Source of the DNA: Paenibacillus sp. MMS20-IR301
Lineage (GTDB): Bacteria > Bacillota > Bacilli > Paenibacillales > Paenibacillaceae
Assembly: GCF_032302195.1 (NCBI RefSeq)
Contig: NZ_CP135275.1
Span: 5,666,001-5,730,000, forward strand
Reading direction: 5' to 3'
Length of the DNA: 64,000 nucleotides
Shown here piece by piece: positions 7,635 through 17,246 of this stretch (within the stretch, counting starts at the first letter, position 1; every line of letters begins with the position of its first letter). The notes beneath the pieces were generated by a model that was not told the DNA's origin, searched no databases, and worked only from the letters and a program-made list of their open reading frames with translations. The translations under genes were made by a program, and so were the position numbers.

Positions 7635-8995
7635 TTATCCCCGTTTTTCCCGGCGATCCAGGTGGATCGCCATCTTCTTCATGTTCTGCACGGCTGCCGT
7701 CATCAGTGCTTGTTCCCTGACATTTGGCAGTCCGCGCAACCGGCAATAGCGAAACCCATGGAGCTCTTTAGCATCCGCGAAGCTTCGCTCAATCGTTTCT
7801 TTTCGTTTGCGGTACAACTGCTTTCCCGACTTGCTGAGCCGGTTGTCTCGGACCCAATCCTTACTGTCCTCCCAGACATGCCGAGTTACCACTTTGCGGT
7901 GGTTTTTGGACTGCGTACACTGGTTTAAAAACGGGCAACTTTTGCATTGCTCTGGATCAGATGCATACTGCTGGTATCCTTTGCGGTCCGTTGTGCGGTA
8001 CTTCAGTTCTTGACCAGCCGGACAGACATACATCTCTTGCTCTGCGTTAAACGAAAACTTCCATTTTGGGAATAGTCCTTGCTTGGAATGGAATCTCCGG
8101 TGAGCAATAACGGCAAAAATCTTTCGGCTTTGCAGACCGCGGCAAATCGGTGTTGTTAAATATCCTGAATCTAGAGCAATGGCTTCCACTTGAAATCCAA
8201 AACGTTCTTGCTGCCGGTCTAGACGCGACAAATACGGCACGGAATCATGGACATTTCCGGGCGTAACATGGACATCCGTAATGAGATTGTATTTCATATC
8301 TACAGTCCGGTGGTCCAGATAAAAAAAGCCTTCCGGTTTACCATCGCGGATCATGTACCCGCTATCAGGATCGGTCTTGCTCACTTTAATTTCTTTTTCT
8401 TCGTTCACTTCCTCTCTAGGTTTTAGGGCTTTTTTCCATGGTTTTCCCGGTCTGCCTCTACCGCAGCATTGAGTTCATCTACATAATCCTTAGTATTTTG
8501 CAGCACCTGTTGTTTGGTGTATTGGTGTTTATTTGCATTGGCCTTGACGTGGGTGGAGTCCGAGACAAGAACTCGTCCGCCCACCATCCGGTGCGAAATC
8601 GCCTGAAGAACAATTTCGTCGAAAATATCCTGAAAAATGTTTGTGTCTTTAAATCGGGTACGCCGGTTCCAACTCAAGGTGGAGTGGTCTGGAACCTTGT
8701 CGGTTAATCCGAGTCCAAGAAACCAGCGGTAAGCTAAATTCGTTTGAACTTCACGTTCTAGCTGACGTTCGGAACGAACGCCGTAGAAATACCCTATGAA
8801 AAGCATTTTAAATAACACGACAGGATCAATCGCAGGGCGTCCGTTATCCGAGCAGTACAAGGGTCTAACCTTCTCATCGATAAACGAAAAATCAATATAT
8901 TTATCTACCTTGCGAAGCAAGTGGTCTTGAGGAACCAAATCTTCAATAGAAACAAATTCATAAGCTTGTTGTTTTTCTCGATTGGAGCGAAGCAT
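7635..8995 (-). CDS. IS1182-type transposase, expressed through a -1 frameshift
   Basis: Two overlapping frames (8995-8423 and 8408-7635) together give about 453 residues, a usual size for this family. The first part ends HGKKP-stop. The slippery heptamer A AAA AAG (minus strand, about 8424-8430) lies in the correct phase, and slipping back by one base continues ALKPREEVNEEK into the second frame. The DDE residues are visible in VLVSDSTHVKAN, IALDSGYLT and ERSFADAKE. A zinc-binding-like Cys cluster (CKSCPFLNQC) precedes the last. Because the site is a canonical programmed-frameshift motif, I treat the gene as possibly intact. The alternative is a simple indel in an A run. Confidence 0.8.
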
Positions 8996-9079
8996 ACTGA
9001 CACCATCCGTTCTATAAATAGTTACCTATATTATACAACATTAACGCGGTGTCGTATGAAATCAAAGTCACATAAAGAA

Positions 9080-9104
9080 GGCTGTCGAGACTTTCTCGAC
9101 AGCC
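9080..9104 (+). repeat. Subterminal perfect hairpin of the IS right end
   Basis: GGCTGTCGAGA and TCTCGACAGCC are exact reverse complements separated by CTT. The outer arm is part of the right terminal repeat, so the end can fold on itself. It may be a transposase-binding repeat or block inward transcription. Confidence 0.7.
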
Positions 9105-9106
9105 TG

Positions 9107-9122
9107 AGCGCCGTAAGGCGCT
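9107..9122 (+). repeat. 16-bp target-site duplication, right copy
   Basis: Identical to 7533-7548. On the minus strand this stem-loop is now followed by IS sequence in place of its T tract, so the right copy has lost terminator function. Confidence 0.85.
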
Positions 9123-9250
9123 ATTGTTGTCTTTTCATGGTTTCTGTATTGAAGTCCGATTCATTGGTCATTGTCTCTTTCCATTATCGCTTAGGTTCAA
9201 AGTAAACTGAGTCGCTCCAGCTTCCAACTCCACTTGAAGTTTGTAATAGC

Positions 9251-9285
9251 AAAAGGGAGCATCCGCTCATTGGACACTCCCTCAT
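9251..9285 (-). terminator. Terminator of the Rpn-type gene
   Basis: On the minus strand GGGAGTGTCC and GGATGCTCCC pair across a 7-base loop and are followed by TTTT, just after the stop of the gene at 9289-10104. Confidence 0.7.
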
Positions 9286-9288
9286 TCT

Positions 9289-10104
9289 TTATTTTCTCAA
9301 TGCATTGATCTCCTGTTCTGTTAATCCAGTAGCTTTTATAATCGTTGTTATGTCTAGATTTAAGTCAAGCATATTCCTCGCGACTTCCTTTATACCTGCC
9401 AATTTAGCACTTCCCAGCATGGAGGCCTCATCATGCAAATACTTCTGTCTAGCCTCATACAACCGTCTGGCCTCTGAATCCTGACTCAAATATTGCAAGG
9501 TATCCATGGCCTTCTCCAATCCTGGCTCATTCATCTTCAGCACCTCCCATTGTGATGTATCCGCACCTTTCAGGAACAACAGCCAATTGATCAACCCGCC
9601 TTCAGACGGAACGCTATGTTCATCCAGCTTCGGCAACTCCAAGAAATGAACCTCGATGTCATCAATCAAGGATATCCCTGTTCGGTCTTCCCGCAGATGA
9701 AATACGTTATGATATTGCTCATTCTTCAAGAATCCATAGTTTAAAATGTTAATCGTTACGCATTTCTTCAACTCTGGATACTTGTCCCCTTCACTCAGTT
9801 GACTCGCATACCGTTTGCTCCAATAAAAAAGCGTTCTTTTCTCTATGTCGTACTTATTAAATAACTGCATCTCTATATCAATTAGTTTACCTTCAGAGGT
9901 CTTGGCGTAAACATCAAAAATGGATTGTTTGTCGAGCGGATCGTCTTTATCCGTATAAGGATTCATCAGGATGATCTCGGTCAGCGGCGGCTCGCCAGCT
10001 TCTGTGAAAATACAGTTAAGGAACGCCAGCAGCACATCCTTATTGTTCTCGCTGCCAAATATCCGTTTGAACACAAAATCAACACGTGGGTCCAGTAAAT
10101 CCAT
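9289..10104 (-). CDS. Rpn-family recombination-promoting nuclease / PD-(D/E)XK transposase-like
   Basis: The frame opens at 10119, but ATG 10104 is preceded by GGAG at about 9 bases and gives the family's usual start, MDLLDPRVDFVFKRIFG. The 271-residue protein has the PDDEXK_2 core in SIFDVYAKTSEGKLIDIEMQ (Asp, then ExQ in the position of ExK) and the following YWSKRYASQLSEGDKY. C-terminal helices carry DLDITTIIKATGLT, an HTH-like segment common in this family. Rpn proteins are DNA nucleases that stimulate RecA-independent recombination and have been linked to phage defence. It lies inside the island beside ssrA. Confidence 0.8.
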   Translation of the reverse strand: MDLLDPRVDFVFKRIFGSENNKDVLLAFLNCIFTEAGEPPLTEIILMNPYTDKDDPLDKQSIFDVYAKTSEGKLIDIEMQLFNKYDIEKRTLFYWSKRYASQLSEGDKYPELKKCVTINILNYGFLKNEQYHNVFHLREDRTGISLIDDIEVHFLELPKLDEHSVPSEGGLINWLLFLKGADTSQWEVLKMNEPGLEKAMDTLQYLSQDSEARRLYEARQKYLHDEASMLGSAKLAGIKEVARNMLDLNLDITTIIKATGLTEQEINALRK

Positions 10105-10182
10105 CGGCATCAGCTCCATTCGTTAATATTTATTATATCATTTTTCATTTGGAATAGGCTTTGAAGGAAAATACCTAACACG

Positions 10183-10208
10183 AAAAAAGACACCAATTAA
10201 GGTGTCTT
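10183..10208 (-). terminator. Terminator of ssrA
   Basis: On the minus strand AAGACACC-TTAATT-GGTGTCTT is followed by TTTT, 16 bases beyond the tmRNA 3' end. If the island model is right, this terminator came with the island. Confidence 0.75.
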
Positions 10209-10223
10209 CACTGATACTCCATA

Positions 10224-10585
10224 TGGAGCCGAGGGGAGTCGAACCCCTGTCCGAAGATAACGGCACATAAGCTTCTACGAGTGTAGTTACAGTTTTGATG
10301 TCACCCTAGAAGCCCCCCGTAACCGGGTCCTCTTCGGGTCAGCCTGATTATCTTCTTCTGCTGACCCCAGGCGGAGACCAGACAGCGTATCCCACTACTT
10401 GTTAGCCCCTATCCCTGTCACATGGGCGATGCAGGGTAGAAGCACGCACACAGTTTCTTAGGCTGCGAAAGCGTAGTTGTTTTGTTGTTTGCCGTTTAAT
10501 AGGCTTTAGCGTTGATGAAGCGGACGCGTCCCCACTACTCGCTACTCATGCTCGAACTATCCCCGTCGAATCCAAGAACGGCCCC
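10224..10585 (-). ncRNA. ssrA: tmRNA (SsrA), 362 nt
   Basis: tmRNA rescues ribosomes stalled on broken messages together with SmpB. The 5' end GGGGCCG pairs with the 3' end CGGCTCC to form the acceptor stem, with discriminator A at 10224. The T-arm GGGTTCGACTCCC and the 5' motif TTGGATTCGACGGGGAT are present. The tag reading frame GGC AAA CAA ... GCC TAA encodes GKQQNNYAFAA, a hydrophobic proteolysis tag. The CCA end is not encoded. smpB lies upstream in the same orientation. The 3' end is the integration target of the neighbouring island. Confidence 0.95.
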
Positions 10586-10701
10586 TCATTAGAAAGGGCG
10601 CTTCGGATTAACGGATCAATTGAGCATAAATGCTGGCTGATCCCGTTCTCAGCAATCTTCAATTAAGAAGGCTGATCTGAAGCAATAAGATTTACTTACA
10701 C

Positions 10702-10729
10702 AGTATATCACATTTATCAATACTTTAAA
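10702..10729 (-). promoter_or_regulatory. Candidate ssrA promoter
   Basis: On the minus strand a good -10 TATACT (10707-10702) is preceded at 16 bases by a weak -35 TTTAAA (10729-10724). It would give a leader of about 110 bases that is processed off the mature tmRNA 5' end. Confidence 0.35.
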
Positions 10730-10790
10730 ACGTGGGTTACAGGAATTGCAGGTCGAATCTGGAACACTCCAGGTTACAGATGGATTACGG

Positions 10791-11270
10791 CTACCTGGCG
10801 ACCTTTTGCTTCTCGCGCAGTACACGCTGGATATCACGCTGAGCATCACGTTTCGCGGCAGAATCGCGTTTGTCATATTCCTTCTTCCCTTTACCAAGGC
10901 CGATCAGAAGCTTGGCGTAGCCATTACGCACGTACACCTTCAACGGTACAATCGTGAAGCCATCGCGCTTAGAGGAGCCGAGCAGCTTGTTGATCTGTTC
11001 CTTGTGCATAAGCAGCTTGCGCGTACGTGTCGGATCGCTAGGATTGGCGCGGTTCCCCTGTTCGAATGGGCTGATATGCATATTGTGGATATGAATCTCG
11101 CCGTTGCGGATGGTGGCAAACGCATCTCCGATATTTGCGCGGCCGTTACGCAGCGATTTGATCTCTGTTCCAGTCAGAACCAGGCCTGCCTCATACGTAT
11201 CCTCAATAAAATAATCATGGGAAGCCTTTTTGTTCTGGGCGAGCACTTTCCCGTCTGCTTTTTTACCCAT
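10791..11270 (-). CDS. smpB: SsrA-binding protein SmpB
   Basis: A 159-residue basic protein that binds the tRNA-like part of tmRNA and delivers it to stalled ribosomes. The start is ATG 11270, 8 bases after AAGGAG; an in-frame GTG at 11279 overlaps that site. The family core is clear: [20 protein letters not shown], then SLRNGRANI and [22 protein letters not shown]. The basic C-terminal tail [16 protein letters not shown] is needed in the family for trans-translation. It lies directly upstream of ssrA, as in many Firmicutes, with rnr further upstream. Confidence 0.95.
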   Translation of the reverse strand: MGKKADGKVLAQNKKASHDYFIEDTYEAGLVLTGTEIKSLRNGRANIGDAFATIRNGEIHIHNMHISPFEQGNRANPSDPTRTRKLLMHKEQINKLLGSSKRDGFTIVPLKVYVRNGYAKLLIGLGKGKKEYDKRDSAAKRDAQRDIQRVLREKQKVAR

Positions 11271-11786
11271 GAGAGTCACTCCTTGAACCCGATTAGCGGC
11301 AGTCCGGTATGGACGCCAGATCTATATTGTATCAAATGGCCGGCTGGAAACGCAAGGAAGGCCGGTCTGTTCTGTAGCGTTCATTTTGACATATGTATGT
11401 CAGTAAGTTCGTGAAATGTGCCAAAAAAGCAACAAATCTGCCCCTATATAAGCTGAATTTATGATACGAGCTCCAAATCCTGCACCAAATACAATATTGG
11501 GCTCATCAAATCAGGCTTAATCAGAATTTGTTGTATAAAAGGTAGCAATCCCTCCTAATTGAACGGCTACATGGAAGAATTCATGTATTTCATACAACAT
11601 TCTTTACAAGCTGGCCCATATTCATGATTCCAAGTTGTACTGCGTACAACATTAGGTCTCACCTGCAGTAAGCAGGCTCAGTACTCCTACATTTCGAATG
11701 CTTGTTCAGTAATAGTCTTAATTGCATCCTACATAGCCTCAATCATCTTTACTAGAATGTTCACTGTCTCTGCATAATATCCCTCT
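11271..11786. other. Gene-free interval between smpB and rnr
   Basis: About 515 bases without a convincing gene on either strand. It is more AT-rich than the flanking rnr tail. It contains the perfect inverted repeat GACATA-TG-TATGTC at 11388-11401, about 120 bases upstream of the smpB start, which could be an operator. No known riboswitch or RNA family was recognised. Confidence 0.5.
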
Positions 11787-11825
11787 TAAAAAAGAGCACT
11801 GCCCCTTATAAGGAGCAGTACTCTT
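11787..11825 (-). terminator. Terminator of rnr
   Basis: On the minus strand an interrupted stem of about 11 pairs (AGAG..CTGC.CCTT against AAGG.GCAG..CTCT) is followed by six T, 12 bases after the rnr stop. Confidence 0.8.
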
Positions 11826-11836
11826 ATCCATTCCGC

Positions 11837-14800
11837 TTAAGCCTGCGGTTTCTTCTTGCGTTTCCTGCGGCTGCCCCCTTCGGGGCTGCCGCTCTTGTCA
11901 CTGCCGGCATCTGCGGATGCCGGGTTCGTGTTCTTCACGTTCCCCGGGGTCACGGAAGTGCCAATGAACACGCCGCCTTTGTTCTTCTTCTTGCGGCGGC
12001 CCTTACCCCCGGGCGCTGCGCTGCGGCCTTCGCCGCCGAAGCTGCCGCCCAGGTCCTCGCGGCTGCGCAGCCGCGTGTTCCCGTCCACGCCGCGCAGCTC
12101 ACCGCTGCTCTGCCCGCCACTGCCGCCGCTTGGCGCGCCGTAGCCGCCCTTGCCGGAGCCGAACCCGAAGGCAATGCCGCGTCCCGCGCCACTGCCTCCG
12201 GCGTCTCCGCCGCGGCCTCTGCCGCGCTCACCGCCTGCAGCGGAAGCAGCAGCTAATGCACGCTGCGCTGCTGCCTCCGGCCCGCGTCCGCGCTTGCGGC
12301 CCCCTGCTGCGCCCCCGCCTTCACCCGGCGCTACACCCGCGCCGCCGAATCCGTCCGCATTGCCATTACCTGCGTAGCCCTCGCCTTTACCCCAAGCGCC
12401 GGCTCCGCTATTGCCTTCGCCCTTGCCCCGGCTGCCGGATTCGCCCCCGGTATTGCCGCCTAGGCTCCAAGCACCGGCCCCGCTATCCTTCTTGCTTTTG
12501 CCGGCTGCGCCGAAGATACTTCCTTTCGCTTTACCGCCACTTTTAGCTTTACCTGCGGCGCTGCCGTTCTTGCCATTACCCGCACCGGCTGCGCTGCCGG
12601 GTTTGCCTTTCCCGCGGCCTTTACCGCCAGCTTTGCCTGCCAGTGGCTTGTTGAACCCACCGGCTCCCGGACGGCCGCCTTTGCCGCCGCGGCCACCGTA
12701 GCTCCGGTGTTCACCCGCTGCGCGGGGCTTCATGTCAACCAGTTCAAAGTCGATCGTATGGTCATCCATGTTGACTTTAGCCACACGGATCTTCACTTCA
12801 TCACCGATACGGAATACCTTGGAGGTCCGCCCGCCAATCAGCGCCATATGCGCTTCATCGAAGTGATAGTAATCGTCTGTCAGCGCGCTGAGACGAATCA
12901 GTCCTTCAACCGTGTTGTCCAGTTCAATGAACATCCCGAAGCTGGTAACACTGCTGACCATGGCGTCGAATTCTTCGCCGACCTTGTCCTGCATGTACTC
13001 GGCTTTCTTCAGCTGCTCTGTATCCCGTTCAGCCTCTACAGCTACACGCTCACGCTCCGAGGACTGCTGGGCGATATCCGGCATCCGTCCCGCCAGATAT
13101 TCATGCCGTTTCTCGGTCAGTGCTCCGCCATTCTCCAGGACTTCACGCATTACACGGTGAATAACGAGGTCAGGGTAGCGGCGGATCGGCGAAGTGAAGT
13201 GGGAGTAGAATTCTGCTGCCAGTCCGAAGTGTCCTGTGCTCTCAGCATCATATTTCGCCTGCTTCATCGACCGCAGCATCATTGTGCTGATGACGGTCTG
13301 CTCCTTGGTGCCTTGAATCTGCTCCAGCAGATCCTGCAGCGCACGCGGATGTACAGAGTTGCCTCGTCCCTTGACATGGTAGCCGAAGTTAGAAGCAAAA
13401 GCCATGAAATTCTGCAGCTTCTCCGGGTCCGGATCCTCATGAATCCGGTACAGGAACGGCACCTTCAGCCAGTGGAAATGCTCAGCCACCGTCTCATTGG
13501 CCGCAAGCATGAACTCTTCAATAATCTGCTCGGCCACGGAACGTTCCCGCTTCACAATATCGATCGCTTTACCGGCTTCATCCACAATGATTTTGCTCTC
13601 TTCGAAATCGAAATCAACCGCACCGCGCCGCATCCGCGCACCGCGCAGCTTCATGGCAAGCTCCTTCATCAGACGGAAATCACCGATCAGCGGGGCGTAA
13701 CGCTCCAGCAGCTCAGGATCTTCATCCTCGACGATTTTACGGACATCGGAATAGGTCATGCGCTCCTTGGTCCGGATTACGCTCGTGAAGACATCATGCT
13801 TCACAACCTTCATATGCTCATCAAATTCCATTTCGCAGGACATGGTCAGCCGGTCCACCTTAGGATTCAAGCTGCATATACCGTTTGACAGCCGGTGCGG
13901 CAGCATAGGAATTACCCGGTCCACCAGATAGACACTACAGCCGCGGTCATAAGCTTCCTTATCCAGCTCAGAGCCTTCACGCACATAATAACCAACATCG
14001 GCAATATGCACGCCCAGCTTGTAGTGCCCGTTCTCCAGACGTTCCACGTTAACCGCATCATCGAGGTCTTTGGCATCTGCGCCGTCAATGGTTACTATAT
14101 TTAATCCGCGTAAATCGCGGCGCCCCTGCTGAATAATCTCCTCATCGGTAATCGAATCGGGCGCCTGCTCCGCTTCCTTCATCACTTCAGCCGGGAAAGC
14201 CTCAGGCAGCTGATGTTTGCGGATAACCGATAGAATATCTACCCCCGGATCATCCTTATGGCCGAGAATCTCAATGATCTCTCCTTCAGCCGCTGCACGG
14301 CCTTCCGGATAACTTACGATGCGGACGACAACCTTTTCCCCATCAACAGCTCCTTTAAAACTCTGTTTGGGGATGAAAATATCACGGTTAATCCGCTTAT
14401 CATCCGGCAGCACAAAGCCATACGTCTCCAGGCTCTGGAATACGCCCACCGTCTGAGACACGCCTCTGATCAGAATCCGCTCCACTTCGCCTTCCATCCG
14501 TCCGCCGGACTGGCTTCTTGAGGTAATCCGGATCAGTACGATATCTCCGTTCATTGCCCCCTTCAAATCATTTGCGTGAATGTATACATCGGGATGATCG
14601 CGGTCATCGGGAATTAAGAAGGCAAAGCCTTTCGCATGAGCCTGCAGCCGCCCGCGCAGCAGATCCATCCGCTCCGGTACGCCGTAACGGTTATTCCGGG
14701 TCAGAATAATCCGGCCGTCCTTTTCCAGGTCAATCAGCAAGCGTTCAAAGGCTACAAAAGCCTCTCTATCCTCAATTGCGAAATGGCTCACCAGTTCATC

Positions 14801-14863
14801 ATAAGTTAATGGTTTATAAGCAGTCTCCCGCATAAAATCAAGCAGGTTATCCTGTGTTATCAT
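11837..14863 (-). CDS. rnr: Ribonuclease R with long Gly/Arg-rich tail
   Basis: A processive 3'-5' exoribonuclease of the RNB family that degrades structured RNA and acts with trans-translation. The start is ATG 14863 behind GAGGTGA; the frame opens 9 codons earlier. Order of parts: N-terminal winged helix (1-70), cold-shock OB folds (about 75-215), the catalytic RNB domain with the Asp cluster [11 protein letters not shown] near 263, and an S1 domain (about 628-710). The core ends near residue 710. About 300 further residues follow, made almost wholly of Gly, Ala, Ser, Lys and Arg with many GGRG/GKG repeats and an RRKRKKK end. B. subtilis RNase R is about 780 residues, so the tail is exceptional. 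It lies upstream of smpB-ssrA. Confidence 0.93.
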   Translation of the reverse strand: MITQDNLLDFMRETAYKPLTYDELVSHFAIEDREAFVAFERLLIDLEKDGRIILTRNNRYGVPERMDLLRGRLQAHAKGFAFLIPDDRDHPDVYIHANDLKGAMNGDIVLIRITSRSQSGGRMEGEVERILIRGVSQTVGVFQSLETYGFVLPDDKRINRDIFIPKQSFKGAVDGEKVVVRIVSYPEGRAAAEGEIIEILGHKDDPGVDILSVIRKHQLPEAFPAEVMKEAEQAPDSITDEEIIQQGRRDLRGLNIVTIDGADAKDLDDAVNVERLENGHYKLGVHIADVGYYVREGSELDKEAYDRGCSVYLVDRVIPMLPHRLSNGICSLNPKVDRLTMSCEMEFDEHMKVVKHDVFTSVIRTKERMTYSDVRKIVEDEDPELLERYAPLIGDFRLMKELAMKLRGARMRRGAVDFDFEESKIIVDEAGKAIDIVKRERSVAEQIIEEFMLAANETVAEHFHWLKVPFLYRIHEDPDPEKLQNFMAFASNFGYHVKGRGNSVHPRALQDLLEQIQGTKEQTVISTMMLRSMKQAKYDAESTGHFGLAAEFYSHFTSPIRRYPDLVIHRVMREVLENGGALTEKRHEYLAGRMPDIAQQSSERERVAVEAERDTEQLKKAEYMQDKVGEEFDAMVSSVTSFGMFIELDNTVEGLIRLSALTDDYYHFDEAHMALIGGRTSKVFRIGDEVKIRVAKVNMDDHTIDFELVDMKPRAAGEHRSYGGRGGKGGRPGAGGFNKPLAGKAGGKGRGKGKPGSAAGAGNGKNGSAAGKAKSGGKAKGSIFGAAGKSKKDSGAGAWSLGGNTGGESGSRGKGEGNSGAGAWGKGEGYAGNGNADGFGGAGVAPGEGGGAAGGRKRGRGPEAAAQRALAAASAAGGERGRGRGGDAGGSGAGRGIAFGFGSGKGGYGAPSGGSGGQSSGELRGVDGNTRLRSREDLGGSFGGEGRSAAPGGKGRRKKKNKGGVFIGTSVTPGNVKNTNPASADAGSDKSGSPEGGSRRKRKKKPQA

Positions 14864-15038
14864 GTTCGTCACCTCGGCCCTCCGCAGCATTCACATGCCG
14901 CTGGCATATATGTATGTCTTGTCCTAACGTATAACCAATAATTCAAGTAAATTTTACCTTTATATACTTCATACCCTAGTATACACGAAATCAATCCGGG
15001 CCATCCCTGTTATGATGTTCGGTATATTAAATCTGCAC

Positions 15039-15084
15039 AAAAAAAGCCTCCGCCTATTCCATTCAGAACAGTGCGAAGGCTTCC
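15039..15084 (-). terminator. Terminator of secG
   Basis: On the minus strand AAGCCTTCGC and GCGGAGGCTT pair, followed by TTTTT. It separates secG from rnr. Confidence 0.7.
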
Positions 15085-15094
15085 TGTAGGCAAA

Positions 15095-15328
15095 CTAGTC
15101 AATAACGATAGCCACTACGATCGACATGATAAAGAATCCGGCAGCAAGTCCAACTGTTACACGCTGCAGCACGAGTTCCATACCGCGTGCCTTTGTTTTA
15201 CCGAAGAGATGCTCAGCACCGCCGGAGATGGCACCGGAAAGACCAGCACTTTTCCCTTTTTGCAGAAGAACGACCGCAATCAGACCCACGGCAAAAATCA
15301 GAAGCACCACTTTCAAAAAGATATCCAT
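15095..15328 (-). CDS. secG: Preprotein translocase subunit SecG
   Basis: A 77-residue membrane protein that assists SecYE during protein export. Two transmembrane segments ([19 protein letters not shown] and the C-terminal [17 protein letters not shown]) flank the conserved loop [25 protein letters not shown] 15328 is preceded by TAGGAGGTG. The secG-rnr-smpB-ssrA order is common in Firmicutes. Confidence 0.93.
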   Translation of the reverse strand: MDIFLKVVLLIFAVGLIAVVLLQKGKSAGLSGAISGGAEHLFGKTKARGMELVLQRVTVGLAAGFFIMSIVVAIVID

Positions 15329-15471
15329 TCACTTCCACCTCCTACGTCCAAGCATCACTATCTATGCTAAATTTGACCTCACGATTTCATAAACAGCATT
15401 TTTATTTTATCATAGCCGTAGATTGAATACAACCTTACAAATCGCTATGAAGGCATATCCTGCTGAATTTA

Positions 15472-15735
15472 TCAGGTTTGTCTTCTATAGGATGCAAGAA
15501 CGAGTAATAGTAAACCTGAGATCAGGATTACGGGCACTGCAAAGAAAGCATATCCTATTCCCTCCCAGCCGCCAATTACCAGCAAGCTGCAAATTAGCAG
15601 AACAACGCCGCCGATAAACCCGGCGAATCCGGGATAATAGATAAAGCGGTTCCGCCTGCTGCTGCTTCGTGACAGTATCCAGCTGAGGATGATAAGTAAT
15701 ATTCCAACCCCTATCCCGGCAATAATGGCATTCAT
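15472..15735 (-). CDS. Small integral membrane protein, 87 aa
   Basis: The frame is open from 15885, but the upstream part overlaps the enolase terminator and looks non-coding. ATG 15735 has GGAAGGAG 7 bases ahead. The 87-residue product has three hydrophobic segments: AGIGVGILLIILSWIL, then GFIGGVVLLICSLLVIGG and FFAVPVILISGLLLLVL. A basic loop SRSSSRRNR follows the first. It may belong to the YesK-like small membrane proteins, but I am not sure. Function unknown. Confidence 0.6.
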   Translation of the reverse strand: MNAIIAGIGVGILLIILSWILSRSSSRRNRFIYYPGFAGFIGGVVLLICSLLVIGGWEGIGYAFFAVPVILISGLLLLVLASYRRQT

Positions 15736-15850
15736 CTTGTCACTCCTTCCAGATTCTACAAGTATAGAATACCTGCTGGATGCAAAAGATGCAAAGCCTA
15801 GGGACCCGTGAGGCTTATCTTGCGTATGAGCTTCTTCTTTAGTCCATAAC

Positions 15851-15881
15851 AAAAAGCCTGCCGGAGTCCGGCAGGCTTTTT
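15851..15881. terminator. Bidirectional terminator at the end of the glycolytic operon
   Basis: The perfect inverted repeat AAAAAGCCTGCCGGA/TCCGGCAGGCTTTTT lies 22 bases after the eno stop. Both strands end in T runs. Confidence 0.9.
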
Positions 15882-15903
15882 GCAAATATTAGCTCAAAAG
15901 CAA

Positions 15904-17196
<1,293 letters not shown>

Positions 17197-17246
17197 TTAA
17201 TCTCCTTTTAACTTTGTTTTGGTATAGCCGTATAGCTTCTTCTTGC

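Larger units (their letters stand above)
7549..9106 (-). mobile_element. IS1182-family insertion sequence, 1,558 bp
   Basis: The element has imperfect terminal inverted repeats, CAGATTGTCGAGAAA at the left and CAGGCTGTCGAGAAA (as reverse complement) at the right, 13 of 15 identical. It carries one transposase in two frames and is flanked by 16-base direct repeats equal to a whole terminator stem-loop. The right end also forms a perfect 11-bp subterminal hairpin (9080-9104). The intact ends, intact duplication and open reading frames suggest a fairly recent insertion. Confidence 0.85.
1832..10224. mobile_element. Genomic island integrated at the ssrA 3' end
   Basis: The segment is bounded by the intact ssrA 3' end and its partial copy, which act as direct repeats. 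It holds only accessory genes: the GHKL ATPase-nuclease gene set, small unknown proteins, an IS1182-type element and an Rpn nuclease gene. No integrase lies within it. The only integrase is the broken one just outside the distal repeat, next to attachment-like repeats. I infer tandem accretion: an older element with its integrase lies beyond 1832, and this island is a second insertion at the same site, now immobile or mobilised in trans. Confidence 0.7.

Noticed and set aside
8423-8995. Calling the two transposase frames two separate dead genes
   Set aside because: An in-phase A AAA AAG slippery site directly before the stop joins them, and the IS ends and target repeats are intact, so one frameshifted gene is the better reading.
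9168-9250. Possible 3' remnant of a gene upstream of the IS target terminator (minus strand, ...VELEAGATQFTLNL... to TGA)
   Set aside because: Two frames look equally coding-like over fewer than 30 codons and no family could be assigned; the terminator it would have used is real, but the gene remnant is not supported.
10649-10897. 82-aa minus-strand frame between ssrA and smpB
   Set aside because: It overlaps the smpB 3' end in another frame and lacks a ribosome binding site.
12130-12701. Several plus-strand frames of 75-138 aa rich in Pro, Arg and Leu opposite the rnr tail
   Set aside because: They are complements of the Gly/Ala-rich RNase R tail, a result of GC-rich low-complexity coding; no ribosome binding sites or real protein features.
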